In this document: positions 1 to 7,162 of the stretch, piece after piece
Layout of the letters: each line of letters starts with the position of its first letter
Position numbering within the stretch: the first letter of the stretch is position 1
Assembly: GCA_017852615.1 (NCBI GenBank)
Contig: JAFMKX010000006.1
Location: 16,978-31,871, forward strand
Length of the DNA stretch: 14,894 bases
Direction: 5' to 3'
Source of the DNA: Pontimonas sp.
GTDB lineage: Bacteria > Actinomycetota > Actinomycetes > Actinomycetales > Microbacteriaceae
Made by a program: the position numbers and the translations under genes
Notes under the pieces: model-generated
Databases searched by the model: none
Told to the model about the DNA's origin: nothing
The model's input: only the letters and a program-made list of their open reading frames with translations

Positions 1-305
1 AGAAGTGTCGGTGTCCCGCCCCCAAAAAATACGCTCGAGAGTGGCCGCTGGGGCATACCCGCCTCGTTGAGTACATGGAAGGCTAAATCCAATTCCGCCG
101 CAGCTTTCGCTGGATACGACCCCTGAGAAACGCCCTCTAATTCCTGGGCGGTGTAGGTATTGAAATCGCAATAACCGCACCGAACCTCACAAAAGGGCAC
201 ATGAAGATAGAGGCCAAAATTGCGCTGGCTCGCGCCGGCGCTCACCGAGGCAGGCAGTAAGCCATCCGGGGGTGCCTCTATTCCTTCTGGCAAAGCGCTA
301 GCCAA
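1..305 (-). CDS. hemW: HemW, radical SAM heme chaperone (partial, N-terminal ~101 residues)
   Basis: HemW is a radical SAM protein related to coproporphyrinogen III dehydrogenase HemN, now regarded as a heme chaperone. Only the N-terminus is here; the gene runs off the left edge. Translating the minus strand gives a typical actinobacterial N-terminus (ASALPEGIEAPPDGLLP) and then LYLHVPFCEVRCGYCDFNTY, which carries the CxxxCxxC iron-sulfur motif at about C39, C43 and C46. The SAM-binding GGGTPT follows at about residues 95-100. I chose a TTG start at 305-303 because the family-like sequence begins exactly there and no ATG or GTG fits better; no good Shine-Dalgarno sequence precedes it. It overlaps the stop of the upstream membrane-protein gene by 8 nt, which suggests translational coupling. 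HemW often follows lepA in actinobacteria; here ten genes' worth of sequence, about 8.2 kb, separates them. Identity is secure, the exact start less so. Confidence 0.93.
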   Translation of the reverse strand, partial: MASALPEGIEAPPDGLLPASVSAGASQRNFGLYLHVPFCEVRCGYCDFNTYTAQELEGVSQGSYPAKAAAELDLAFHVLNEAGMPQRPLSSVFFGGGTPTL

Positions 306-666
306 GGTTGATAAACCAAATCTGGTGCATCCGAGAAACCATCACGGCAATGGTTGCCCCCAAAAATCCGAGGACGACGTTGGCCATCACTGTCCTCTCG
401 AGCAGTGCCCACACCATGGCAGCGGGCACCATGATGGCGGCGGTGATCAAATACATCCAAAACTCGACAAGGCTTCCCGTGGGGACATTACCCATCGACG
501 GGGCGATCAGACCGATGATGATTTGTGCGAGCAGAAGAAGCCCCACGAGTAGCGCTGCCCCCAAGGTGTAATCATTCGGACCGCGGGAGCGCAGGGCAAA
601 ACCCAGAGCCACGATGCCCGCAAGCGCTGCCACCGCAACTTGAAGCCATGCAAACCATTCGATCAC
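298..666 (-). CDS. Small four-helix membrane protein of unknown function
   Basis: This 122-residue hydrophobic protein has four likely membrane segments, at about residues 5-25, 31-55, 66-88 and 95-115. A short polar loop with RSRGPNDY follows the first helix. I recognise no catalytic motif and do not assign a function. The start is GTG at 666-664, with a weak purine-rich GAGAGAA about 7 nt upstream. It begins 18 nt after the truB stop and overlaps the hemW start by 8 nt, so it is probably co-transcribed with both. Its membership of this housekeeping run, not its sequence, is the main hint to its role. The conserved-looking reading frame and tight spacing make it a real gene. Confidence 0.75.
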   Translation of the reverse strand: MIEWFAWLQVAVAALAGIVALGFALRSRGPNDYTLGAALLVGLLLLAQIIIGLIAPSMGNVPTGSLVEFWMYLITAAIMVPAAMVWALLERTVMANVVLGFLGATIAVMVSRMHQIWFINLG

Positions 667-684
667 GCACGAATTCTCTCAGAG

Positions 685-1566
685 TTAGCTGGTGGGCACA
701 CCCATCAAGATCCGGGTGCGCTGACCGGTGCTGTCCACCACAGCCACCAAATCACCCGAATCAAGGTCCACCGCTGCCACGGGGGAAGAACCCTCGACAC
801 CCTCGCACGCAATCGCCCGCCCATGACGAAGCTCGCCTGTTTGCTCAGAGGTGAGACCCCAGCGGGGCATGACCTGTGTGGCCACCGAGCTAAGGCTCTG
901 CAGGTCCTCTTCGGTGAGATCCTCGACATCCAGTGCGTCATCAAGGCTAAAGGGGCCTACCATGCTTCGGCGTAACGCGACCAGATGTCCTCCCACCCCG
1001 AGTTGGGCACCGATGTCCCGGGCAAGAGCTCGAATATAGGTTCCGGAAGAACAATCGATTTCTAATTCCACGTCACGATAGCCAGCACCCGGTGTGTGAG
1101 CCCCCATCACCAGCCGGGAAATGGTCACCTCACGAGAAGCCAATTCGACATCTTCACCGGCTCGAGCGAGGTCATAGGCGCGTTTACCAGCCACCTTGAT
1201 GGCGCTAAAAGTGCTCGGAACCTGGGAAATACGTCCTCGGAACCTCACCAGAGTTGCTTCGATTGCCTCCGGTGTGAGCAACGACACATCCCCATAGTCG
1301 CCATCGAGCCGCTCACCTTCCGCGTCATCCGTGGTGGTGGCATATCCCAGGCGCATGGTCGCGTGATACGTCTTATCCAGACCCACCAGGTAGGTCAATA
1401 ACCTCGTTCCCGCGCCAACACCCAGCACTAACAGACCCGTCGCGGCAGGATCTAGCGTTCCTGCGTGTCCAATCTTTTTTGTTCCTAGTGCTTTGCGTGC
1501 CCGAGCAACTACATGATGAGAACTAACCCCCAGGGGTTTGTCTATCAGTGCAACGCCTTGGAGCAC
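685..1566 (-). CDS. truB: tRNA pseudouridine(55) synthase TruB
   Basis: TruB converts U55 of the tRNA T-loop to pseudouridine in the cytoplasm. The 293-residue protein is of normal length for an actinobacterial TruB. The N-terminal ALIDKPLGVSSHHVV block is followed by KKIGHAGTLDPAATG, with the catalytic aspartate at about D39. Further family blocks are LDKTYHATMRLG and SGTYIRALARDIG. One oddity is that the usual SHDVV of actinobacterial homologues reads SHHVV here; this is not the catalytic aspartate. The start is GTG at 1566, immediately after the TAA of the preceding aldehyde-dehydrogenase-like gene (TAAGTG, no spacer), with GGGA just before it inside that gene. TruB normally sits next to ribF and rbfA; here ribF lies about 5.6 kb upstream, with a catabolic cassette between. 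Its expression probably depends at least partly on read-through from that cassette. Confidence 0.96.
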   Translation of the reverse strand: MLQGVALIDKPLGVSSHHVVARARKALGTKKIGHAGTLDPAATGLLVLGVGAGTRLLTYLVGLDKTYHATMRLGYATTTDDAEGERLDGDYGDVSLLTPEAIEATLVRFRGRISQVPSTFSAIKVAGKRAYDLARAGEDVELASREVTISRLVMGAHTPGAGYRDVELEIDCSSGTYIRALARDIGAQLGVGGHLVALRRSMVGPFSLDDALDVEDLTEEDLQSLSSVATQVMPRWGLTSEQTGELRHGRAIACEGVEGSSPVAAVDLDSGDLVAVVDSTGQRTRILMGVPTS

Positions 1567-2430
1567 TTATCCCAGTGCCTTTGTGTGCCAGACCGTCTTG
1601 AGCTCGGTGAAAAAGGTGATGCGCTCGAGCGCTCGGGGTGGCACGCCTTCATTGGGCGGTAATACTCGCTTGAGTGTTTGTGCGGCGTCTTGCGACCACG
1701 AAACCCACTCCAAGTCAGCACCTCCCGAAAGATCCAGGGCATTGACATCAGCATGCGAAGCGAGCCAGGGCATCACCGCAGCGACGTCTCCGGTCAGAAT
1801 GTTCACCACTCCACCGGGCACATCACTGGTCGCCAGAACCTCAGCAAAGCTAATGGCAGAAAGGGGTTGGGTGTGATTGGCCAGCACCACCACCGTGTTT
1901 CCACTGACCAACATCGGGGCAATCACGGCGCTCACCCCCAGCAAACTATTGGCTGACCCACTCTGAGGCGCCACCGCGGCCACGACTCCCGTAGCTTCGG
2001 GCGTACTGAGGTTGAAAAAGGGTCCCGACACAGGGTTGCCATTTCCCACAACCTGCGCGTACTTATCTGCCCAACCGGCATACCAAACCCAGGTATCGAT
2101 GGCGTCATCCACCTGTTTGTTGGCTCCCCCAGCGCGAACACCTTCACTGGCCATAATCTCTGCCACAAATTGTTCGCGTCGACCCTCGAGCACCTCGGCA
2201 ATACGGTACAAAATCTGACCGCGGTTATAGGCCGTGAGTGAAGCGAATCCGGGCTGGGCAGCTCGAGCCGCCACCACGGCGTCGCGGGCGTCTTTTCGAC
2301 TAGCCAGTGCAGCGTTGGCAAGGAACTTTCCGCCTGAGGTCGTTACTTCATAGGTGTGACCGCTTTCGGATCGGGGAAACTTTCCGCCAATAAAGAGTTT
2401 GTATGTCTTAGGGATGCTCAGACGTGACAT
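1567..2430 (-). CDS. Truncated, catalytically dead aldehyde-dehydrogenase-like protein (ALDH16 C-terminal-domain type)
   Basis: The protein has 287 residues, against roughly 480 for a full aldehyde dehydrogenase. Its N-terminal two thirds follow the family's NAD-binding half: KLFIGGKF (~11-18), WYAGWADK (~116-123), SGNTVVVLAN (~176-185) and PGGVVNILTG (~205-214). The usual PWNFP is replaced by APQSGS, so the active-site asparagine is absent. After about residue 236 the catalytic domain (ELGGK glutamate, cysteine loop) is missing, and the protein jumps to a tail ending ELKTVWHTKALG. There is no cysteine anywhere. The frame is intact, so this is a defined short form and not decay. The start ATG at 2430-2428 overlaps the upstream TAA by 1 nt (TAATG), with GGTGGGG upstream; an ATG 21 nt earlier is less likely. 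Two-domain ALDH16 proteins combine an ALDH domain with a second one lacking the catalytic part; this pair looks like a split version. A structural or regulatory partner role is inference. Confidence 0.85.
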   Translation of the reverse strand: MSRLSIPKTYKLFIGGKFPRSESGHTYEVTTSGGKFLANAALASRKDARDAVVAARAAQPGFASLTAYNRGQILYRIAEVLEGRREQFVAEIMASEGVRAGGANKQVDDAIDTWVWYAGWADKYAQVVGNGNPVSGPFFNLSTPEATGVVAAVAPQSGSANSLLGVSAVIAPMLVSGNTVVVLANHTQPLSAISFAEVLATSDVPGGVVNILTGDVAAVMPWLASHADVNALDLSGGADLEWVSWSQDAAQTLKRVLPPNEGVPPRALERITFFTELKTVWHTKALG

Positions 2431-3887
2431 TATTTGGCCCCACCTTTCCACGAGCCGCCTTCAAGGTAGGCAGCGAGTCCATGACGCCCACCTTCGCGGC
2501 CGTAGCCGGATTCTTGATAGCCCCCAAAAGGACTTGCGGGATCGAATTTGTTGAAGGTATTAGCCCAGATCACTCCGGCGCGAAGTTTGTCCGCGATCGC
2601 CAACATCCGCGACGCTTTCTCGGTCCAGATACCAGCGCTGAGGCCATACGGAGTGTTGTTCGCTTTAGCGATCGCCTCCTCGGCGGTTCTAAAAGTCAAC
2701 ACCGAGAGAACGGGGCCAAAGATTTCATCCCGGGCAATGCGGTGGCTTGTCTGCACGTTGGTGAAGACAGTGGGTGGGAACCAAAAACCCTGGGCAGGAA
2801 TGTCACACGAAGCAGTCCATCGGGTAGCACCTTCGGAATCACCACTGTTAGCGATTTCTGTGATGCGCTCGAGCTGCGCTTTCGAGTTGACGGCACCAAT
2901 ATCGGTGTTTTTATCGAGCGGGTCGCCTAATCGCAGCGTCGAAAGCCTGGACTGCAGGCGATTCATCACATCGTCATGGATGTTTTCTTGGACGAGCAGG
3001 CGTGAACCTGCACAACAGACATGACCCTGGTTGAAGAAAATGCCACTGATAATTCCTTCGATGGCTTGGTCAATGGCAGCGTCATCAAAAATGATGTTGG
3101 CGCCTTTTCCGCCCAGTTCGAGAGTCAATCGGGTATCGCTGCCGGCCAAGGAAGCGGCAATATTGCGTCCCACCGCGGTGGAGCCCGTGAACGCAACTTT
3201 GTTGATGTCCGGGTGCGACACGAGCGCAGCCCCGGTGGCACCGGCACCGGTGACGATGTTCACCACACCGGAAGGAAGCTCGGCCTGCTGACAGATTTCA
3301 GCAAACAACAGCGCCGTGAGAGGCGTTGTTTCTGCGGGTTTCAACACAACCGTATTTCCCGCAGCCAAAGCCGGCGCAATCTTCCAGGCCAGCATCAGCA
3401 GCGGGAAATTCCAGGGAATAACCTGCGCGGCAACCCCTAGCGCCTGGGGGTTTTGCCCCAATCCTGCGTATTCGAGCTTGTCGGCCCATCCGGCGTAGTA
3501 GAAAAACCAGGCGGCTACCAACGGGATATCCACATCGCGAGTTTCACGAATGGGCTTGCCGTTATCTAAGGACTCGGCCACAGCCAATTCGCGAGAGCGT
3601 TCCTGAATGATGCGGGCAATGCGAAAGAGGTATTTACCCCGCTCGCTTCCGGGCATTTTTGACCAGGTCTTGGTCAAGGCCCCTCGAGCAGCTTTGACCG
3701 CATCATCGATATCAGCGTCACTAGCTTCGGCCACTAAGGCGATGGTCTCTTCACTCGAGGGAGAAATGGTGGCAAAGCTCGAGCCACGACCCTCCACGAA
3801 CTCTCCGCCAATAAAGAGTCCGTAAGACTTTTTGAGATTCAGAATCGAGGTCGATTCAGGTGCCGGTGCGTAATCCAAGAAACCCAT
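2430..3887 (-). CDS. NAD(P)-dependent aldehyde dehydrogenase, catalytically complete
   Basis: This 485-residue protein is a full-length member of the aldehyde dehydrogenase superfamily, cytoplasmic, oxidising an aldehyde to an acid (or an acyl product) with NAD(P). Visible motifs are PWNFP with N160, the cofactor-site lysine in VLKPAE (K183), FTGSTAVG (~233-240), the general-base glutamate in LELGGK (E257), the nucleophile in GHVCCAGSR (C291), and DEIFGP (E388) near the C-terminus. All key residues are present. It follows deoC by 2 nt and overlaps the truncated paralogue by 1 nt, so the three are one operon. DeoC releases acetaldehyde, making acetaldehyde the likely substrate and acetate the likely product; that is inference from context. 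The segment between WADK and the PWNFP motif is shorter than in betaine or ALDH2-type enzymes. Together with the downstream partner this resembles the N-terminal half of bacterial ALDH16. Confidence 0.95.
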   Translation of the reverse strand: MGFLDYAPAPESTSILNLKKSYGLFIGGEFVEGRGSSFATISPSSEETIALVAEASDADIDDAVKAARGALTKTWSKMPGSERGKYLFRIARIIQERSRELAVAESLDNGKPIRETRDVDIPLVAAWFFYYAGWADKLEYAGLGQNPQALGVAAQVIPWNFPLLMLAWKIAPALAAGNTVVLKPAETTPLTALLFAEICQQAELPSGVVNIVTGAGATGAALVSHPDINKVAFTGSTAVGRNIAASLAGSDTRLTLELGGKGANIIFDDAAIDQAIEGIISGIFFNQGHVCCAGSRLLVQENIHDDVMNRLQSRLSTLRLGDPLDKNTDIGAVNSKAQLERITEIANSGDSEGATRWTASCDIPAQGFWFPPTVFTNVQTSHRIARDEIFGPVLSVLTFRTAEEAIAKANNTPYGLSAGIWTEKASRMLAIADKLRAGVIWANTFNKFDPASPFGGYQESGYGREGGRHGLAAYLEGGSWKGGAK

Positions 3888-3889
3888 TG

Positions 3890-4900
3890 TTAGTCCACAC
3901 TCACATAATCAGGGCCACTGTAATGGCCGGTCTTCATTTTTTGTCTCTGTAACACCACATCGTTGAGCAAACTGGAGGCGCCAAAACGGAACAAGTCCGG
4001 GGAGAGCCATTTCTCTCCCACTGTTTCGGCTACTCCCACGAGATATCGCAGCGCATCTTTACTGGCCCGAATCCCACCTGCTGGTTTCATCCCAATCTTT
4101 TCTCCCGTGAGGGCATACCAGTCGCGGATCACTTCCAACATCGTGACCGTCACCGGAAGCGTCGCTGCTGGGGCAACTTTTCCCGTCGAAGTCTTGATGA
4201 AATCAGCTCCGGCAAGAATGGCAAGCCAGCTTGCTCGGCGCACATTGTCCAGGGTCGCTAGCTCACCGGTTTCCAAAATCACTTTGAGGTGGGCATAGGT
4301 TCCATCGGGTCTCGCACAGGCTTCCTTGACCGCCACTATCTGGTCATAGACCACGCCCCAGGCGCCTTGGAGAAAAGCGCCACGATCAATGACCATGTCG
4401 ATTTCATCAGCGCCTTCAGCAACGGCAAATTCGGTATCCAGAATCTTGACAGGCAAGGACGCGCGGCCACTGGGAAAGGCCGTCGCTACTGCTGCGATGG
4501 CAACACCGTCGCTTCGCTGCGAAATATGCCACGACCCCAGAGAGTCTCGAACTTCAGCCACCATGTCGCCATAGACACACACTGCGGCAACGCTGGGAGC
4601 AGTGGAATCCATCGGGTCTGGCATGGTCGCTTTCTGCGCCAGCGTTCTCACTTTTCCTGGCGTGTCCGCACCTTCTAGAGTGGTCAAATCGACCATGGAG
4701 ATAATGGTGTCGAGGCCCCACGCCTTGGAGGTGGTTTTAATCGACCGAGTCGCAAAACCATCGGCTCGAGCCTGAGCCCCCACCGCGTCAACGCCGGGTA
4801 AGCCCTCCAGGAAGCGCTTGAGAGCCTTTTCGGTCACCGTTCCACCGAGCACCGTTTGAGAACGGTTCGTGGGTTGCACGGCAGAGGAAGGGGTGGTCAT
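3890..4900 (-). CDS. deoC: Deoxyribose-phosphate aldolase DeoC (long form)
   Basis: DeoC (DERA) reversibly splits 2-deoxy-D-ribose-5-phosphate into acetaldehyde and glyceraldehyde-3-phosphate, the last step of deoxynucleoside breakdown. The Schiff-base lysine is in GADFIKTSTGK (K236), the assisting lysine in GMKPAGGIR (K272) and the catalytic aspartate in DEIDMVID (D168). At 336 residues it is longer than the ~220-260-residue bacterial short form; the extra length is an N-terminal extension of about 60 residues before LDTIISMVDLTTLEG, as in the long DERA type that includes the animal enzymes. The ATG at 4900-4898 overlaps the regulator's TGA in an ATGA junction, so the two are translationally coupled. 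Downstream are two aldehyde-dehydrogenase genes that could handle its acetaldehyde. No thymidine phosphorylase, phosphopentomutase or deoxyribokinase gene is in the window, so how its substrate is supplied cannot be told from here. Confidence 0.96.
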   Translation of the reverse strand: MTTPSSAVQPTNRSQTVLGGTVTEKALKRFLEGLPGVDAVGAQARADGFATRSIKTTSKAWGLDTIISMVDLTTLEGADTPGKVRTLAQKATMPDPMDSTAPSVAAVCVYGDMVAEVRDSLGSWHISQRSDGVAIAAVATAFPSGRASLPVKILDTEFAVAEGADEIDMVIDRGAFLQGAWGVVYDQIVAVKEACARPDGTYAHLKVILETGELATLDNVRRASWLAILAGADFIKTSTGKVAPAATLPVTVTMLEVIRDWYALTGEKIGMKPAGGIRASKDALRYLVGVAETVGEKWLSPDLFRFGASSLLNDVVLQRQKMKTGHYSGPDYVSVD

Positions 4901-5868
4901 GAGTCGTGCCTTTCTGGGTGATGAGCCACTAAATATGCCGCGGTGTCCTCATCAGTAATCATCACCGTAGCTAATCCATGGGTGGCAATAGCGAGCGCCA
5001 CGGGGTGCTTTTCGACACCCGAGAGAACAGCAATGCTGCGCTGGGCCTGACGAAGGTGCTCGAGACCTAAACCGAGGGTGCGCCGATCTAATTCCTCATC
5101 GGCAATCTTTCCTTCGCTCGTAATGTAGCGACCGAGGACGTCTCCCACAGCACCTTTGCGTTGAAGCGATGCCACATCGGCGGCATGGATGTAGCCAGAT
5201 TGAACATGGATACTGGTCGCCGATGCCGGCCCCGCGCTAAAGAGGTAGGTGTCTGCTGCGCTGGCTAAATCCAATACAGCACTAATGCTGCGATCGCTTT
5301 CCAGGGCACGTTTGGTTTCTTCTTGTTCCATAATCGCTGGCGTGGGAAGCAGCGTCGCGTTTCCCTGCGATTTGTGGGCAATCATGGTTGCTGTCGCAGC
5401 GGCCTGGCCGGGTGAAGAACTGTGGCTGACGCCGCCATTGACTTGCACCACGGATACCTCCTGGCCCCACCCCATCGGCAACGCCTGCGCCACCAAATGG
5501 AGGGTTTTACCCCAGCTCACCCCGAGCCGATGTGTTCTCGGTCGCATACCAACCAGGTAGTCCGCTGCAGCGAAGGCAACCCGATCGCTCAATTCCACAT
5601 CGTCGCGCTCACGCGGGACCACTACGGAAGCGTCAAAACCGAACCGTTCGTTGAGCTCGTGCTCCATCGCCAACCGGCGAGCGCGGGGGTGGACAATTTC
5701 AATTTTGATAATGCCTGATTCACGCGCTTCAGAGAGTAACCTGCCCACTTTCCAACGCGTGATGCGAAGAAGTGATCCAATTTCTTCCTGGGTCTTGTTT
5801 TCCTCGTAATACAACTCGGCTGCGCGCACGGCGAGTAGCTCATTGTCGAGCTCACGAGTGGGAACCAT
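4897..5868 (-). CDS. SorC-family (DeoR-like) sugar-phosphate-responsive transcriptional regulator
   Basis: The 323-residue protein has a helix-turn-helix at about residues 17-52 (AELYYEENKTQEEIGSLLRI, then TRWKVGRLL). A long sugar-phosphate-binding domain follows, with the SorC hallmark GVSWGKTLH at about 115-123 and a C-terminal ATHGLATVMITDEDTA block. The family includes B. subtilis DeoR, which responds to deoxyribose-5-phosphate; the overlapping downstream deoC supports the same effector here, as inference. It is not the E. coli-type DeoR, which is a different family with the same name. ATG at 5868 is preceded by GGAG only 2 nt away, too close for a normal ribosome-binding site. A -35/-10 pair upstream places the transcript start on the A of the ATG, so the mRNA may be leaderless. 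Repression of its own operon, relieved by deoxyribose-5-phosphate, is the simplest model, but the upstream operator position would also suit activation. Confidence 0.9.
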   Translation of the reverse strand: MVPTRELDNELLAVRAAELYYEENKTQEEIGSLLRITRWKVGRLLSEARESGIIKIEIVHPRARRLAMEHELNERFGFDASVVVPRERDDVELSDRVAFAAADYLVGMRPRTHRLGVSWGKTLHLVAQALPMGWGQEVSVVQVNGGVSHSSSPGQAAATATMIAHKSQGNATLLPTPAIMEQEETKRALESDRSISAVLDLASAADTYLFSAGPASATSIHVQSGYIHAADVASLQRKGAVGDVLGRYITSEGKIADEELDRRTLGLGLEHLRQAQRSIAVLSGVEKHPVALAIATHGLATVMITDEDTAAYLVAHHPERHDS

Positions 5869-5869
5869 G

Positions 5870-5886
5870 GCTCCAGCGTAGGGAGC
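5870..5886 (-). other. Small hairpin covering the regulator's GGAG and the -10
   Basis: On the minus strand GCTCC, a 7-nt loop CTACGCT and GGAGC form a perfect 5-bp stem, ending 1 nt before the regulator's ATG. The loop contains the predicted -10 element and the right arm is the GGAG that could be taken for a ribosome-binding site. If transcription starts further upstream (for example read-through from the MFS gene), this stem could limit translation of the regulator from the long transcript while the leaderless transcript is unaffected. This is a sequence observation with an inferred role; such short stems arise by chance. Confidence 0.3.
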
Positions 5887-5903
5887 ATGTCGGGACTTTT
5901 CAA
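5875..5903 (-). promoter_or_regulatory. Predicted promoter of the regulator-deoC-ALDH operon (leaderless)
   Basis: On the minus strand, TTGAAA (5903-5898) is a 5/6 match to the -35 consensus. A 17-nt spacer follows, then TACGCT (5880-5875), which fits the TANNNT actinobacterial -10 pattern. The last base of the -10 lies 6 nt before the regulator's ATG (5868), so the expected transcript start falls on or next to the start codon. This would explain the lack of a properly spaced Shine-Dalgarno sequence. The -35 lies in the short gap after the MFS stop. Predicted by eye from spacing and hexamers; no start-site data. Confidence 0.55.
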
Positions 5904-5914
5904 CAAATGTAGTG

Positions 5915-7153
5915 CTATTTGCTCATATGAGCAGATTGCGCCACGTCCTCTATTTCGTCATCCACGATGCGTTCTTTGGCCAAAATCCAGATTGCCGGAA
6001 TTTCGAGCAGGCTCACCGCCATCAAAATACCCAGACTCAAGCCCCAGCCGCCGGTTACTTCCACGGCAAACCCCACAGCCAAAGGCCCCGCTGCCGCCAT
6101 TACATATCCCCACTTGTTGACAAAACCACTCAGTAACAGAGCAGTGACGTGGTTGGCTGTTCGCTTCCCAATCAGAGTCAGAGACAGCGGGAAGGTCAAA
6201 GGCCCCATGGCCAAAAAGATAACCCAGGCTGTGGTGGCCATCGCCGGCAGAAACATCAGGCCCAGCATTCCTACAAGACCCGAAAAAACGGCAAAGCCCA
6301 CCAAGACACTGGACCAGCCCCGCCGTGCGGCTAAGGGCGGAATAACCAGGGACATCGGCAACCCGGTGATGGTAAAAATCCCCAACGCAAGCGCAGCGCT
6401 CGATTCCGAATATCCCGCGGTGTCGATCAAAATCAGCGGCAGCATCGCAAACCAGGAATACGCGCTAATTCCCGATACCCCAAAAATCACCATGATGGCC
6501 AGGGCCGTGGGCGAGCGGGTCAACGAGACCTTTTTGCGAATGACCGGCATAGCCATCTCTAATTCAACTTGAGCCACACCCCGTGCCTTTGCATGAGGAA
6601 GCAACAGCAGCCACGGAAGCACGCCGATGAGACTGACGAAAGCCCAGGCAGCCAAGGAAACACGCCAGCCAAATTGGTCCGCCATCCAGACGCCTAACAC
6701 AGTCGGGACAGATGAACTAATGGCCATCGCCGTTCCATAGGCGGCCGTTACCCCCGCAATGTGATTCGGCGCGTAGAGCTTGACTAGGCCCGGCAAAATC
6801 ACGTTGCCTACACCGACTGCGAGCATCAGCACCGCCGTGGCCACAAAAAGAGAAACATATCCCGGTGCAATACCTCGCCACACATGGGTGGCAACACCGA
6901 TAAGCCCGACAACAATCGCAGCTTTTTCCAGCCCTACTTTCCGAGCAAACCATGGTGAAAATCCGGCTGCCACAGCGTAGGCAATCGGTGGGATCGTCCC
7001 CAAGGCACCTAAAGGAAGCCCCTCGAGGGCAACGTCAAGATCGATTCGCGTGGCCAACGGGGCGATAGCCGCAACTCCGGTTCGAATATCCAGAGCAAGA
7101 ATGATGATGCCGGTGATGGCGGTAACGACTACGGTCCTGGTGGCGGTGGGCAT
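5915..7153 (-). CDS. MFS transporter, CynX/NimT-like
   Basis: The protein has 412 residues, with about twelve hydrophobic segments and a polar central loop (HAKARGVAQVELEMAMPVIRKK, shown shortened: near residues 209-228) between the two six-helix halves. This is the major facilitator layout. The N-terminus, ILALDIRTGVAAIAPLATRI followed by LPLGALGTIPPIAYAVAAG, resembles the cyanate / 2-nitroimidazole (CynX/NimT) branch. The substrate cannot be read from sequence. The ATG at 7153 follows the ribF stop by 9 nt, with AGGA 7 nt upstream, so it is probably co-transcribed with ribF. Its final codons contain the 14-bp palindrome proposed as operator for the next operon. Neighbourhood with deoC invites the idea of nucleoside or deoxyribose uptake, but the CynX-like sequence and the ribF linkage argue against assuming that. 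No terminator is visible after it. Confidence 0.82.
   Translation of the reverse strand: MPTATRTVVVTAITGIIILALDIRTGVAAIAPLATRIDLDVALEGLPLGALGTIPPIAYAVAAGFSPWFARKVGLEKAAIVVGLIGVATHVWRGIAPGYVSLFVATAVLMLAVGVGNVILPGLVKLYAPNHIAGVTAAYGTAMAISSSVPTVLGVWMADQFGWRVSLAAWAFVSLIGVLPWLLLLPHAKARGVAQVELEMAMPVIRKKVSLTRSPTALAIMVIFGVSGISAYSWFAMLPLILIDTAGYSESSAALALGIFTITGLPMSLVIPPLAARRGWSSVLVGFAVFSGLVGMLGLMFLPAMATTAWVIFLAMGPLTFPLSLTLIGKRTANHVTALLLSGFVNKWGYVMAAAGPLAVGFAVEVTGGWGLSLGILMAVSLLEIPAIWILAKERIVDDEIEDVAQSAHMSK
5920..5933. promoter_or_regulatory. Perfect 14-bp palindrome, candidate operator of the SorC-family regulator
   Basis: TGCTCATATGAGCA reads identically on both strands. Its centre is about 58 bp upstream of the regulator's predicted transcript start and upstream of the predicted -35. 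It lies wholly within the last codons of the MFS gene (coding Ala-His-Met-Ser). Short inverted repeats with TG...CA ends beside the regulator gene are typical for SorC-family proteins. A partial half-site, TGCTCC, occurs at 5887-5882 between the -35 and -10. B. subtilis DeoR is known to use a palindrome plus a nearer half-site, so the layout is similar. Regulator assignment is inference from adjacency. Confidence 0.6.
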
Positions 7154-7162
7154 CAGGTCATC

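Noticed and set aside
667..684. CTCTGAGAG inverted repeat between truB and the membrane-protein gene as a terminator
   Set aside because: The stem is only 4 bp around a single base, with no T tract, and the genes are 18 nt apart in one direction.
1567..2430. The short ALDH-like gene as a decaying pseudogene
   Set aside because: The frame is intact, overlaps its neighbour with a proper start and ribosome-binding site, ends in a coherent tail motif (ELKTVWH), and matches the known truncated-domain plan of ALDH16. A clean excision of the catalytic domain is not typical of decay.
2424..3440. Plus-strand open frames of 140-170 codons opposite the aldehyde dehydrogenase
   Set aside because: The minus-strand gene is fully explained by ALDH motifs, and the antisense frames lack plausible starts and domains.
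5915..7153. MFS protein as a dedicated deoxyribose or nucleoside importer
   Set aside because: Its N-terminus looks CynX/NimT-like and it is spaced as part of the ribF operon, so the substrate cannot be inferred from proximity to deoC.
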